NCBI GenBank assembly: GCA_949316235.1
Contig: OX438748.1
Coordinates: forward strand, 3,847,001 to 3,911,000
Origin: Oegoconia quadripuncta
Lineage: Eukaryota > Arthropoda > Insecta > Lepidoptera > Autostichidae
DNA: 64,000 bases
Direction: 5' to 3'
Position 1 is the first letter of the stretch, and the number at the start of each line of letters is the position of its first letter. Shown here one piece after another: positions 46,338 through 56,849 of this stretch. Below the pieces are notes generated by a model. That model was not told the DNA's origin and ran no database searches. It saw nothing but the letters and a program-made list of their open reading frames with translations. Made by a program: the position numbers and the translations under genes.

Positions 46338-46690
46338 CTAGCTTTCCGCCCGCGTCAGGCTGGAAGTTTTCATCAAAATCGGTTCAGCAAAATAAATAGC
46401 CTATTATGTTAATCCAGGTCCTAATGTGTCTACCCACTAAACTAACAAACAAACATACAGACATACACACACAAACTTTCGCATTTATAATATTATAGTT
46501 GGGATTGGGACTAGCTATCCGCCGGCGATTTCGGCCGCGTGCAAGATTTCATCAAAATCGGTTCCGCAAAAAAAAATACCCATCAAATTTCATCCAAATC
46601 CGTCCAGCCGTATAGGCGTGAAGAGGTAACAAACATATATACAGACGTACACACACACAAACTTTCGCATTTATAATGTTAGTTGGGATT
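46338..46690 (+). mobile_element. Two family-E copies in tandem
   Basis: 46338-46500 and 46505-46690 both start with ACTAGCT-type sequence and end at a CGCATTTATAAT(A/G)TTA motif. GTTGGGATT repeats at each end (46498, 46681, 46690), fitting insertion of one copy next to another. Confidence 0.7.
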
Positions 46691-46739
46691 AGTTGGGATT
46701 CAATTTCATTCTAATATAAGGAGGTGAGTTACTTACGTC

Positions 46740-46940
46740 TTTCTAGAAGCGATAACGCAGCTCCTCCTGTCCCACTTGGTAACTAATTTCGTTACCAGTT
46801 ACAAAGTGGGAGCTGATTTGATTACATCTAATATATAATTACATCTCGTATTAGCGACGTTTCACCGGAAGCAGTCGCGCTGCTCTTTTGTCCCACTTGG
46901 TAACTAAGGGAAATTATTTCCCTCCCGTTACCGTTTACGA
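46740..46940. repeat. Two diverged units with inverted GTTAC motifs
   Basis: GTCCCACTTGGTAACTAA occurs at 46769 and 46890. In each unit it is followed by GTTACC-type sequence on the same strand and then an AA(A/G)TGG(G/A)A motif, forming small inverted pairs. Function unknown. Confidence 0.55.
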
Positions 46941-47297
46941 AATGGAAATTGGACTGGAAATTGATACACTTTATATTTGAAATTTTGGCGACGTAAGGAT
47001 ATTGATTTACGCAATGTTTACATTTTACAGATGGAGTCTTACATAATTTGTTTCATAAGTAAACAGGTGTCTTTTGAAAATATAATATTAACATACCTAT
47101 GCCTACGTTACAGCGGAAATTATTTACCGTCAAGAACGTTAAATTTTCCAGTGGCATACATAAATTCACGGTTGATTACAAAATGAGAACATCATCAATT
47201 TCTATTACAGGTTTAAATTGAAGCAAATGACATGACTTAATAGCTTATGAATCATGACATCATGAATCATTTTTTATTTTACTGTCTATCTGTATAT
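46941..47297. other. No gene seen
   Basis: A 69-codon plus frame at 46977 has no recognisable domain. Confidence 0.4.
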
Positions 47298-47595
47298 CAT
47301 CATCATTAGCCCGTTAACACCCTACTGCAGGGATATAGGCCTTCCCTAGTATAATAAGGGATAATGGGCCATAGTCCACCACGCTGGCCCAATGCGGGTT
47401 GGGGACTTCACATGCATTTGAATTTTTATTTCTCACGATGTTTTCCTTCACCGTTTTAAGAGCAGTCGGATAAACGCACATAAGTAATTAAATTAAACTT
47501 AAAAACTCATTGGTACATGGCCTGCCTGGGAATCGAAGCCGGACCTCCCAAATTGGGAGACCGCGTCTAACCGCTGAGCCACCGACGCTCCTAAG
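47298..47595 (-). mobile_element. SINE-D, full length
   Basis: Reverse copy with the complete body and a head whose A box (minus strand GTGGCTCAGCGGTTAGACG) is near consensus. Its B box reads GGCTTCGATTCC, with one change. Reference copy for the family. Confidence 0.9.
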
Positions 47596-48689
47596 AGCGT
47601 AATACAGACTAATCTGTACATATTATTATGCAATCGTGCGTATTGGGAACTGCACGTATTTTACGAATACTCAGCACTATTTACAGTGTTGTCACATTCA
47701 ATATCCGTAAAGTTACCCATGTCTTGAACTATGTAGCTTGTACTTCAAAAAAAAAACAAAAAATGTAAACTAATAGTTTATATTATGATGAAACCTGTAA
47801 TTTGCTTTACTTTTTGCATACTATGTAATATTTACACACACCTGTAACGCTGTTGGTTCCTTTAATAAATTAAAAAAAATGGATTGTGTTTAAAAGTGGA
47901 TTTTCTTATTGATTGACCGCTTCCGCCATACTTGCCGTATTCACGCTGCATTTACAGCGACACCACATGCGCTAGCGGAAGCGTCGCGTCACACACACTT
48001 TAATTCCACATCCCCGAAAATGTATCAAGTTCAGTCCAAAACCCGTGACTCTCATAAATATGAAGATTTTCTCAGTTTTCCAGGGCACTCGTATTATCGT
48101 GAGAGCTGTTGCGAGACAACAGAGACGTATTAAGATTGGGGGTCCGTTCATTTCGACTTGCCTTTTAGTATTCCTTGCAGCTATGTGGAGGCCTGTGGGT
48201 TGCTATGATGAGAGTGGTTTGCGTGAAATCATACTTCCACACCACCAGTGAAACCAGGAGTGTGATGTGTTCGCTGGGAGTTGGCCGAGTGTTAGAAGGG
48301 CGTGTTTGCAGTGCTGTGAGATTGATGGATGATTGACTTAGATAAATAATTCAGAATAGCTATAAATTCTGGTAACTAATTTGTACTACCTAAGTAACCG
48401 TACAGTGCATTGGTAATTTTACTGTAATGCTGTATGTGAGAGACTGAATAAATAAATAAATAAAAAATAAATAAATGACAAACCCCTAAAGACCAATTCT
48501 CACGTTAGATTCGATAGAGAATATTTACATTCGATAATTATCGATAAAACATTTTTCGTATTCTCGGGATATCAAATGCCCGAGCTAGTGGTAGTTTAAA
48601 AAACAAATGACGTTCATAACTGCATATTGTATTGCCTACATGAATAAATTATTTTCATTTCATTTTCATTTCATTTTGATTTATCTCTA
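47596..48689. other. Probable LINE 3' end at about 48240-48475, otherwise unclassified
   Basis: 48395-48475 (CAGTGCATTGGTAATTTTAC, then a (TAAA)n tail) recurs at 50325-50395, so a retroposon end is likely. Two overlapping short plus frames at 47909-48251 have no recognisable domain. Earlier sequence is unclassified. Confidence 0.4.
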
Positions 48690-48925
48690 GCCATCCAAGT
48701 GTATCGAGTGGTAAGGAGTAGCCGATAGGCCGCATATTGTCTATCAAAATTATGTTTGTATATTTGAAATATTTCTCTTTAAAAGCACGTCTAGTGGTCA
48801 ACCATCCACGGAATGACCGTGCCACATGTTGCTTAACTTCCCTAAACGAAAACAATTGCATGGGGCCCACCGCATCACGGAAACATTTCACAGAAACATT
48901 CGTATGAAATGCCAGTAGCAGTCAC
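48690..48925 (-). mobile_element. 5S-rRNA-derived SINE copy
   Basis: The minus strand contains GGAAGTTAAGCAACATGTGG, then CGGTCATTCCGTGGATGGTT and GACCACTAG. These are the A-box and C-box regions of 5S rRNA with changes, in the same context as 54560-54740. Confidence 0.65.
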
Positions 48926-48999
48926 CCATTCATTTCAAGTTTGAATTCGATATTAAGTTGGTATAAAACTTGAAATTGTTGTCATAATGTTGAAAAAAA

Positions 49000-49215
49000 C
49001 CATATGTTATCAACATACCGAACATCCGCACTAAGCGCTTTGCTTCATCATTTATAATGCGGACTGCTAAGGTATGGAACTCACTGCCCGCGTCGGTTTT
49101 TCCCGACACTTACAACCTTGGGATCTTCAAGTCTAGAGTGAATAGGCATTTACTGGGTGCGCGTGATACATCTTCGGCTACATCGTCACTTTCCATCAGG
49201 TAATATTGTAGTCAA
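49000..49215 (+). pseudogene. LINE-R ORF2 C-terminus, cleanest copy
   Basis: The frame reads RTAKVWNSLPASVFPDTYNL, then GIFKSRVNRHLLGARDTSSA and a stop at TAA (about 49207). This is the conserved last segment of a non-LTR retrotransposon ORF2. The sequence upstream of 49060 is already broken. Homologues here are at 7875 and 32870. Confidence 0.8.
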
Positions 49216-49679
49216 ACGCGAAACCAGTTTTTAATAAAAAAAAAACTTTTTCATATAAAATAGCTTTTCGAGTGTAAACTCAAGCTTGATCCGATGTGTA
49301 AATAATGCGGGAATTGTACACAAAATAGATTTCTAGATTTTTTTTTTTTTTCTGTTTTAAATTTTTGAGCAGTCAGGTTGACGTTTTTACCCAATTGCTC
49401 CAGGAAGGAGAATTATGTTTTTCAATTGTGTGTATGTATGAATTTAGATTTCTAAGTAATCTCTTATTGCCTATTTGCAGGGTAAGTAAGTTTAATATTA
49501 AGTTAAATTATTTATTAAATATGTGAATACTGATTACTTCCCATGCTGAGTTAAGTAGGAGGATGTTTGCTCGCGAGCGTGAGGAGACTGCAAACAATCT
49601 TAGTGCATCCCGTGTTGACACCAACGACTTATGAAGCCGTGTCTCTGTTGAATGAATGCAGTCACAATTTTCTGAAATG
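49216..49679. other. No gene seen
   Basis: AT-rich unclassified sequence with a short poly(T) run. Confidence 0.4.
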
Positions 49680-50015
49680 AACGCGTCCGTGGCTCAATGA
49701 AAATAACATAAGGTTTACGAATCGAAGGCGCGGGTTTGATCACCAACATGGTTCATGTTTAGTACTCGGTTAGGTTGGTGGTAGGGCATTTTAAATGTCC
49801 GCCTGGATAGCTACCACCATCTTATCTAAATCTGAAGCCAACCAACAATGTTAATAGCATGTTAAATAGCATTGTTGTGTTCCGATTGTCAGAGATAAGC
49901 AGTCCCCCAAATAAGATGGCGTTTTCGGGTTAGTACAGTTCTACCTTCGGCCTCATCTTCACTTAACATCAGGTGAGATCGAGGTCAAGTGCTAACCCGT
50001 TGTGCATAAAAAAAA
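49680..50015 (+). mobile_element. SINE-A, diverged copy
   Basis: Head with changes in both boxes (the B-box area reads GGTTTGATCAC) and an internal duplication (TTAATAGCATGTTAAATAGC). Tail and A-run are intact. Confidence 0.85.
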
Positions 50016-50254
50016 TCTGAATGCCATATATTGCAATATACAAAAAATACAAATACCCGATTGCAGTTGTAATATCTAAATAGTCTAACTGTTTCTAAAA
50101 TCACCCTCTTATCAAAACTATATTTTCGAGAACTCCGGATGATAGCCAGTTTTCAACTGATCACGTAAAATTGCGTTGCATATAGTTATTTATGAATTCG
50201 ACTGTACAAAATAGTAATAAATAATACCCCTGAGGCAGATCTCTACCAGAAAAC
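50016..50254. other. No feature
   Basis: Unclassified spacer. Confidence 0.4.
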
Positions 50255-50325
50255 CTATTATATATAATTATATTATATATAATTATATATAATATATATA
50301 TTATAATATATTATATATAAAGTAA
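50255..50325. repeat. AT-only palindromic tract
   Basis: About 65 bases of A and T only, built from TATATA and ATTATA blocks in inverted order, able to fold into a cruciform. Such tracts often mark unstable DNA or a retroposon tail junction. Confidence 0.7.
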
Positions 50326-50818
50326 CTGTACAGTGCATTGGTAATTTTACTGTAATGCTGGATGTGAAAGACTGAATAAATAAATAAATAAATAAATTAT
50401 TATATTATTTTATTAAGAATAAGAATAGTTTATTATGAACGCCACAACACGTACAAAACAAAGAAGTAGTAAATTATAGCTAAAATATAAGAAATACAAT
50501 TATGAAGAAGATCCCGACAATGCTGTCACATGTTGCGGCGTGCACAAATGGGTTAGCACTCAGCTCATGCTGCGACGAATCACAGCGCTAGTTTTCAGTG
50601 CCCCCAAATGCCCAGTGACAGTGACATTACAACGGTACAAAGGCATTACAATTATCGAGCTCCCTCTCTCAACCTTCCGGTTGGTACATCACCAAGCTCC
50701 CACCCCAAATCCCTCCGGGAAGAGGGATATAAATCATATCACATCACACCACATCACATCATATCATGTCATATTATAATTATAATTAACTTTTAGGCTT
50801 CTCGAGTGCAGGGGTTCT
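50326..50818. other. Retroposon tail and simple repeats
   Basis: 50326-50395 is the tail shared with 48395-48475. 50670-50775 resembles a GC-rich LINE end passing into a (TCACA)n/(TATCA)n simple tail. No gene. Confidence 0.45.
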
Positions 50819-50952
50819 ATTACATAATTTCATCGTTATTCGTCATCGGTTACGTTCTGACATGTGATTGGTTGGCTCATCGCTCGCTCGGCTATTTGAC
50901 GGTTTCTCATTGGTCAACGTAATCGATGACGATACCGATGAAGTTACGTAAT
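50819..50952. mobile_element. Short TIR element (candidate MITE)
   Basis: ATTACATAATTTCATCG at the left pairs imperfectly with CGATGAAGTTACGTAAT at the right, and the arms continue through a CGTCATCG-type block. 134 bp, no coding capacity. Confidence 0.6.
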
Positions 50953-51015
50953 CTAAGGGAAGGTCAGAGTTATTTTTTTGATTTAAGCTATATTTAAAAA
51001 GAAATCCTTATTTAT

Positions 51016-51170
51016 ACAATACAATACAAATACACTTTATTGCACAACAGAAAAGAAAATACAGTTTCAGAAAAGTGGTAAAAATAGAATGTACAATTTG
51101 GCGACCTTATCACTAAAAGCGATCTCTTCCACGCAACAGGCAAGGCAATTTATCCAATTAGGGCGCCACT
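51016..51170 (-). mobile_element. LINE 3' tail
   Basis: Reverse match to the LINE tail at 27440-27600: (AATAC)n, TTTATTGCACAACAGAAAAG, then GGCGACCTTATCACTAAAAG. Confidence 0.75.
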
Positions 51171-51224
51171 GAACGGAACAAACTCTCTTTATCTCTAACC
51201 ACAATTATCAGTTTACAATTTATA

Positions 51225-51412
51225 ATAAATAATAATAATAAACGTGTCGGACATTTACACCTATCATCCAGTCCAAACTAAGCAAAGCTTGTGCTATGGA
51301 TGCTAGATAACGGATAAACAAACACAAATATTTATATAAACATCCATAACTCGGGAACAAATGTTCGTATCATCACACAAACATTCGAATGCGGACCCGC
51401 AACCGTTGGTTT
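51225..51412 (-). mobile_element. SINE-B copy, head partly lost
   Basis: Reverse copy from the GTCGGACATTTACACC end to a decayed B-box region and the GCAACCGTTGGTTT part of the head. The A box is missing. Confidence 0.8.
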
Positions 51413-52404
51413 TTCATACAACGTCTAAATAACTAACTACATATTTAATTTTGTTAATGGTGATATTTGGTGGTTACTGAACCCTTAGAACGAATCCTAA
51501 AAACCGACCGTTTTTATGAAGGTTGCCACTATCTCTCACACGTTTTTATTTGTGCTTAAAAACATTTGTCTTTTGAATTCTCATTTTAAAATGCTCACAA
51601 AGGAATGCTCCCGGTGAGGACACTCCTTTACATGGAAGGAGACAAAGAGGTGAAAGAGCAATTTAATCTAGACACAAGGTAGTGTGTCAGTCAAGTTCGA
51701 GAAAATGAGCGGCATTCTTATCGTGTATCAAGTAGTGTTTGGTTGGTGCTTGTACAACATGTGTTCTACGACATAAAAATTGACGAAAAAAATATTTGAC
51801 TTTATAAAGTTATTGTACGTTATTGTATTAATAATAACTTAATTACTATTAACATTATATGTAATTTATTAATTCGTTACAAAGCAAAGGTACCTTGCCT
51901 CACTCAAAGCAGTGACTTGAAACACGTATTCTGCTTATGACGTGAACGTATGTTCCAGGGCCCCCTTTTCTATCTCTTTTTTTATGTTTTTGACAATATC
52001 TTTCTTTAAGTCCGGTATAAAATAAATATAAATAAGCTACTCCCTATATGTATGAGTTGAATTATTTAGACGCAAATGTGGGGAAACAAGATAAACTTTT
52101 TTTGTACTTTCCACAGACTTCGAAGTAGATTGGACATACAATTCCCATATTGAAAAACCGTGGAATTTTATTTTTTTTAACCTACAACGCAAAAAGAAAG
52201 GTTTTATAACTTTGAAGCCCATGTCTGTCTCTGGCTTGTTTGCATCAAAACGGCTGAACCGATTTGAAAACTGTATTATTTTCAAAAGTTCGTGTTTAAG
52301 ATGTTTCTTAACAACGTTTGATAGAAATCGGCCCAGGGTTTTTCTAACTTTTGAATTTATAATTGATATATTTCCGATATTTCCTAATTATCAAGTTCCA
52401 AACA
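51413..52404. other. No gene seen
   Basis: About 1 kb of unclassified sequence. Short frames at 52037-52285 and 52212-52484 overlap on opposite strands and have no recognisable domain. Confidence 0.4.
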
Positions 52405-52592
52405 GGCAAAGCTATACTGTGGATGCTATACAAATACATAGTGCATTGCTACACATACATACAATTTTATATAAATATTCATGATTTAGGAATAAGTGTT
52501 CATATTTATCCCAAAAACATCTGCAGCGCAATTCGAATCCACAACTGTTGGTTTTGATGGTAGGATCGTTGCATACTACACTCATCAGCCGA
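52405..52592 (-). mobile_element. Old SINE-B copy
   Basis: A strongly diverged reverse copy is still recognisable by GCAAAGCTATACTGTGGATG, TTTATATAAATATTCATGA, and a head remnant with AATTCGAATCC and CAACTGTTGGTTT. Confidence 0.6.
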
Positions 52593-53229
52593 CAAATACA
52601 TTCCATAGAATTTTCACCGGAATGTGAGGTTGTGCTATAACAATTCTACTGCACCAAAACTATCTATCGTGTCATATTTCAAGTCACCGACCAAACATCA
52701 TATTTGTCAGATGTTCCTCAGACTCCAGACTATAAAAAAAAATTATATAGTAGTATTTTAGTAGGCGAATTCGAAGGATCTTTAATAGGATTTGAACCCA
52801 TTTAAATCTCAATAATTTTATTGGTGCACCTATAAGTGAGTCTATACTCACTTATTATTTGTACCCACCCAACTTGGCTCCTTTTTCACGTTCAAGTTTT
52901 TTATAAAGGATAAATTAAACTACACAGAGGCCAACGTTTCGTTTCACTTGGTAGAAATTCGCTATAAAATCTCACAATTAACGTGCACAACGTGACTTTA
53001 ACGTGATTACGCTATTTGAAACATGCGTTTTGTAGCGCCTGTGAAATATTTTACTGCAACAATCTGTCACGAAATATTTTTATCCGATTTGAATATATTA
53101 AACCGCATTGCATTTTTCCATTTAACTTCCATGCTTCGGAACTCGACTTTTCCATTATCACAAAACCAATTTTATGATATAACGCGAACGTTTTCATTTT
53201 ACCGGTTTCGACGAGCATCTGATACAGAA
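52593..53229. other. No gene seen
   Basis: Unclassified sequence. Two opposite-strand frames near 53023-53275 are not recognisable. Confidence 0.4.
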
Positions 53230-53405
53230 AGGTGAGTTGAAAGCTCATCATCAGCCTGCCCATCGCATGACTCACTCACATTCATCATCATATCAGCCAC
53301 ATGACTGCTGGTTGAACAATGACCCCTGACAAAGATTTCTAGAGCGACCGCTTGGAAGCGACTTGCATCCAACGTCATCCCGCAACCTCCTTGGGGAGCG
53401 CTTGA
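53230..53405 (-). pseudogene. LINE C-terminal/tail remnant
   Basis: Reverse relative of 42440-42555 (ATATCAGCCACATGACTGCT, AGATTTCTAGAGCGACC). Too decayed to translate usefully. Confidence 0.55.
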
Positions 53406-53454
53406 CGATGCATGGTCTTCTTTCTACAGGCCATGGGTTCTTTGAGCTAGGTTT

Positions 53455-53620
53455 AACGACCTATTTGGTGCAGTGTTTAGAAACTCTGACTGCTACACCA
53501 AAATGTCGCGGGTTCGAATCCCGCTAGAGGCACATATTTGAATGATGAATACAGACATGTGGTCCCCGAGTTAGGGATGTTTTTCATTTATACTATAGGA
53601 ATGTATTTATTTACTAACTC
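53455..53620 (+). mobile_element. SINE-C 5' part
   Basis: tRNA-like head (TTTGGTGCAGTGTTTAG, GGTTCGAATCC) and first half of the body. The 3' half is missing. Confidence 0.8.
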
Positions 53621-54219
53621 GTCAGCTCTGGGTGCGACAGTAAACCAGCGCTGAGCTCTTATAAGCTCAGCATATAGCTGAGTCGTTTCCCTTTCGCTGC
53701 TGCCACGTTTATCTGAGTGTTCTGTTACTTTGTTTGCCTAACAATTGTTGTATATGTGTCGAAGTGGCGAATAAACAGTTTCTTTCTTCGTTCCTTTTTG
53801 TCCGTGGCATGTTGTTCAAGCGATTTAGAGGCGTTTTTTTTTTCAAAAGGTCCTTCTCATCATCAACAGCCTTATACGTCCCCAATGTTGGGGCACAGGC
53901 TCCTCTCACTGGGTTAGAGTATGGGCCATAATCTACCACGCGAGACCAGTGCGGATTAGGGGATTTGTATCGGAGTAGTGTCCATTTAAGCCGCTCCCGT
54001 AAGTCACCGATTTAGCTTAACGACTGCTTTCGATTGAAAACAACCGAGACCCAGTGGCGGTACCTTGATATAATCACAAAAGCCCGGCATGCCTTTGCCT
54101 TAACAAAACACTCGATCAGGAACATCGACTTGAAACTTTATTAATCTTTAAACAGTACAGTAATTGCAAAAGAGCCGTTTGAACAGAAATGCAACAAGAT
54201 GTATTTAACTTCATTAATC
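53621..54219. other. Unclassified; repeat scrap at 53855-53970
   Basis: 53855-53970 (TTGGGGCACAGGCTCCTCTC and following) looks like part of a SINE-D-related or LINE tail repeat in reverse. Overlapping short frames here are not recognisable genes. Confidence 0.4.
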
Positions 54220-54475
54220 CTTAGACATACACACAGCGCCATCTAGTTCCACAGTAAGCAACTATATGCTTGTGTTGTGGATACCAGATGGTTGATATAA
54301 TACATAAATACATTTTTTTTTTGTAAATAAATACTTATTATAAATGAAAACATCCATAACTCGGGTACACATGTCCGTACTCATCATACAAATATATGCC
54401 CCTAGCGGGATTCGAACCCACAACCTTTTGGTATAGTGGTCAGAGTTGCTAACCATTACACCAAACAGGTCGTCA
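54220..54475 (-). mobile_element. SINE-C, full length
   Basis: Reverse copy, with 3' end at the left (CAGCGCCATCTAGTTCC), B box (GGATTCGAACCC on the plus strand), and A-box region ending CCAAACAGGTCGTC. Confidence 0.9.
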
Positions 54476-54559
54476 AAGGTGCTATGTATGTAACCATTAT
54501 TACGTCAATGTCAACTACAAATTATTCATCAAATATTACTCGGGCATGCCCTACTCTGA

Positions 54560-54740
54560 AACCCTAGAAACGCCACTGCCGGGACCGTCTATTTTACGTA
54601 CCCTCCGAAGCACGGAGACACTCGTATTAAAAATGCCACTAGTGGTCACCCATCCTAAGACTGACCGCGCCAGATATCGCTTAACTTCACTAATCGAAAA
54701 CGAATAGCGAATGCTACTGCGCCACGAGTGCATTCTCTGT
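54560..54740 (-). mobile_element. 5S-rRNA-derived SINE, best copy
   Basis: The minus strand reads GAAGTTAAGCGATATCTGGC (A box region), then GCGGTCAGTCTTAGGATGGG and GTGACC (C box). This is the order and spacing of the 5S rRNA internal promoter. A 5' segment ending in ATTCGTTTTCGATTAG and a GC-rich 3' segment (CTCCGTGCTTCGGAGGG) belong to the repeat, not to 5S rRNA. Confidence 0.75.
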
Positions 54741-54848
54741 CATGTCGTATTTAGGCCAACATTTCCCACAACTATAGGTATCCAATAATTATCTACATCA
54801 ATATTTCAAATCAAGCTGATTCCGTTTTGCCATTTTCGGTAGGTACTC

Positions 54849-55429
54849 GTAGCCCAGGGAAAATTCGGTAAAAAATTAGCTTAGCTAGACATAATTCAGA
54901 ACCGACTTATATAATTGCTATCTTATAGAGGTATATTAGAGATGTAATTTCGAATAATTAAGCCTAAAAAAACGAGCGCTTAGATTAGATTTTTTTAGAA
55001 AACTCCATTTTTCATTTGTATCTTAATAACAATAAATACTAACTAATATTTAATTAGGTACACTTTTGTTAAACATAGTTAACTTAATCATGGATAAAAA
55101 ACTAAACATGTTAGGCATGCATGGTGTTTTAGCTGAAAATGTCGTCGAGCTGCATTGCTTAAGAAATAAAAATGAGAACTAATCTTTTGTAACGATAATT
55201 TCCCTAAATGTTTTGAGTTTACAGAAATACTCATCAATTGAGCATTTTTTTTTTATAAGAAACACATTTTTCAACTTTAGCTTATTTAGTTACTTACTTA
55301 GTACTTGAGTTTCTTATAAATGCTTCAATTTCAGCAATTGTTACTACATTTACAACACTTTATTAAATGTTTCAAGAAAATCGCGGTTATTCGTTTTTCC
55401 GAAGTCAAACCGTATTTTCCCTGGGTTAC
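54849..55429. mobile_element. MITE-1, copy 2
   Basis: Inverted counterpart of 1928-2483, about 581 bp, with clearer ends (GTAGCCCAGGGAAAAT and the complement of GTAACCCAGGGAAAAT). It lies directly beside a 5S-SINE piece and may have inserted into it. Confidence 0.75.
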
Positions 55430-55510
55430 GGGCCTCCGAACTACGGGAACATTCGAATGAAATGATACCTGTGGTCACCCATCCACTAATGCAACTGCGC
55501 CACGAGAGCT
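55430..55510 (-). mobile_element. 5S-rRNA-derived SINE fragment
   Basis: The minus strand retains GGATGGGTGACCACAGG (C-box end) and the 3' GTAGTTCGGAGGC part, cut by MITE-1. A CTCGTGGCGCAGTTGC block also matches the 5' flank of the copy at 54560-54740. Confidence 0.6.
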
Positions 55511-55992
55511 TTACGAATACACAAACCGAATAATAATGAACACAGATCGCAGCGAGCACCGGTTATGGCTGCAATATTTTGAAATTCTGTCACAGAAATT
55601 TTCCTGTACACTTTTTTAGAAAGCATCGTTAAATTTTTAAGTTACAACCATTCGCTTCCTGCTGGAACTGGGAATGTGCTTCGGAGAAATTTATATCTGT
55701 GATACGCTGGGAATTTGTAACAGATTTCTGCGAATTCCCCTCCTTAAGGAATTAACAATATGCTTTAGGGACGTTAAGATATTTTTGTAGAATTTTAACG
55801 CGTTAAGCTGTATTAATCGGATTAAACACGGTGCTGGCATGAGAAAGGAAAAAGATGGTTATTTCTAATACGCTTTTATTATAACTTCACATGTAAATAA
55901 TAAAATCTGTAATAAAATCTAACAAATCGATTTTCACCTACTTCTAGAAATCATATAGATTTGGTACTTCGCAGTTACTGTTCTATGGTGTT
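55511..55992. other. No gene seen
   Basis: Unclassified AT-rich sequence. Confidence 0.4.
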
Positions 55993-56177
<185 letters not shown>

Positions 56178-56284
56178 TTGTATGTGATTCGGCATGGCAA
56201 AACAATAATTTGGACCATCAGGAAGCCAGGAAGTAAATAGTGGCACAGTTCAATAGCCTACGCTTTACGCTTATACGCTACCAA

Positions 56285-56450
56285 AAAATACCATTTGAAA
56301 TATTCAGAAATGCACATGAGACAGGAGCACCATCCCGGTTAAAAAAATTAAAGATGTTATTTGATGGAACGTCCCTAGTCGGCTTTTACGGAACCCACGG
56401 GAAGTGACGGGTTGGTTCTATACTTTTTACATGCTGAAACCACACAGCAC
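56285..56450 (+). mobile_element. Repeat-H copy
   Basis: Matches 45840-46070 (GAAATGCACATGAGACAGG, ACCCACGGGAAGTGACGG, TGCTGAAACCACACAGC) with a single copy of the 40-bp unit. Confidence 0.65.
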
Positions 56451-56469
56451 GGCTCACGTTTCATTTTTA

Positions 56470-56603
56470 ATTTTTTTTTATGCACAACGAGTTACCACTA
56501 GACCTCAATCACACCTGATGTTAAGTGAAGATGAGGCAGAAGGTGGTAGCGTACTGACCCAGAAATTCCATCTTATTTGGGGGACTGGCTATCTTATCTC
56601 TGA
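56470..56603 (-). mobile_element. SINE-A, tail half (interrupted by LTR element)
   Basis: 3' half of a reverse SINE-A, ending ATCTTATCTCTGA. The other half resumes at 62654 with CTGACAACCGGAAC. CTGA (56600-56603 and 62654-62657) is the 4-bp target duplication. Confidence 0.9.
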
Positions 56604-56740
56604 TATACGGATGTGACTAACGGAGATCAGAGACGAGTGAGACACATGGAGTATGGATTATAACTGCTTTAATAAATGTAATATAATTGATTACAAGATC
56701 GATCATCTAACCTAGGTACATGCATATATATTACGCTACA
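56604..56740 (-). repeat. 3' LTR
   Basis: 137 bp, identical to 62517-62653. In element orientation it begins TGTAGCGTAATATATA and ends CACATCCGTATA, so the 3' end is not the usual CA. This is very short for the superfamily. No AATAAA signal is visible in it. Confidence 0.95.
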
Positions 56741-56750
56741 CGCCCCTTCT
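56741..56750 (-). promoter_or_regulatory. Polypurine tract
   Basis: AGAAGGGGCG in element orientation lies directly upstream of the 3' LTR, the expected site for plus-strand priming. A T-run and A-run of about 50 bases follow at 56756-56808. Confidence 0.75.
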
Positions 56751-56775
56751 GGGACAAAAAAAAAAAAAATTTGAA

Positions 56776-56810
<35 letters not shown>

Positions 56811-56849
56811 CATAAAATAAAACAAGTTGCTTTTAAGAACTTAAAATAA

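Noticed and set aside
56756..56808. Poly(A)/poly(T) runs as a separate retroposon tail
   Set aside because: They lie between pol and the polypurine tract inside the LTR element, and no other retroposon sequence is attached.
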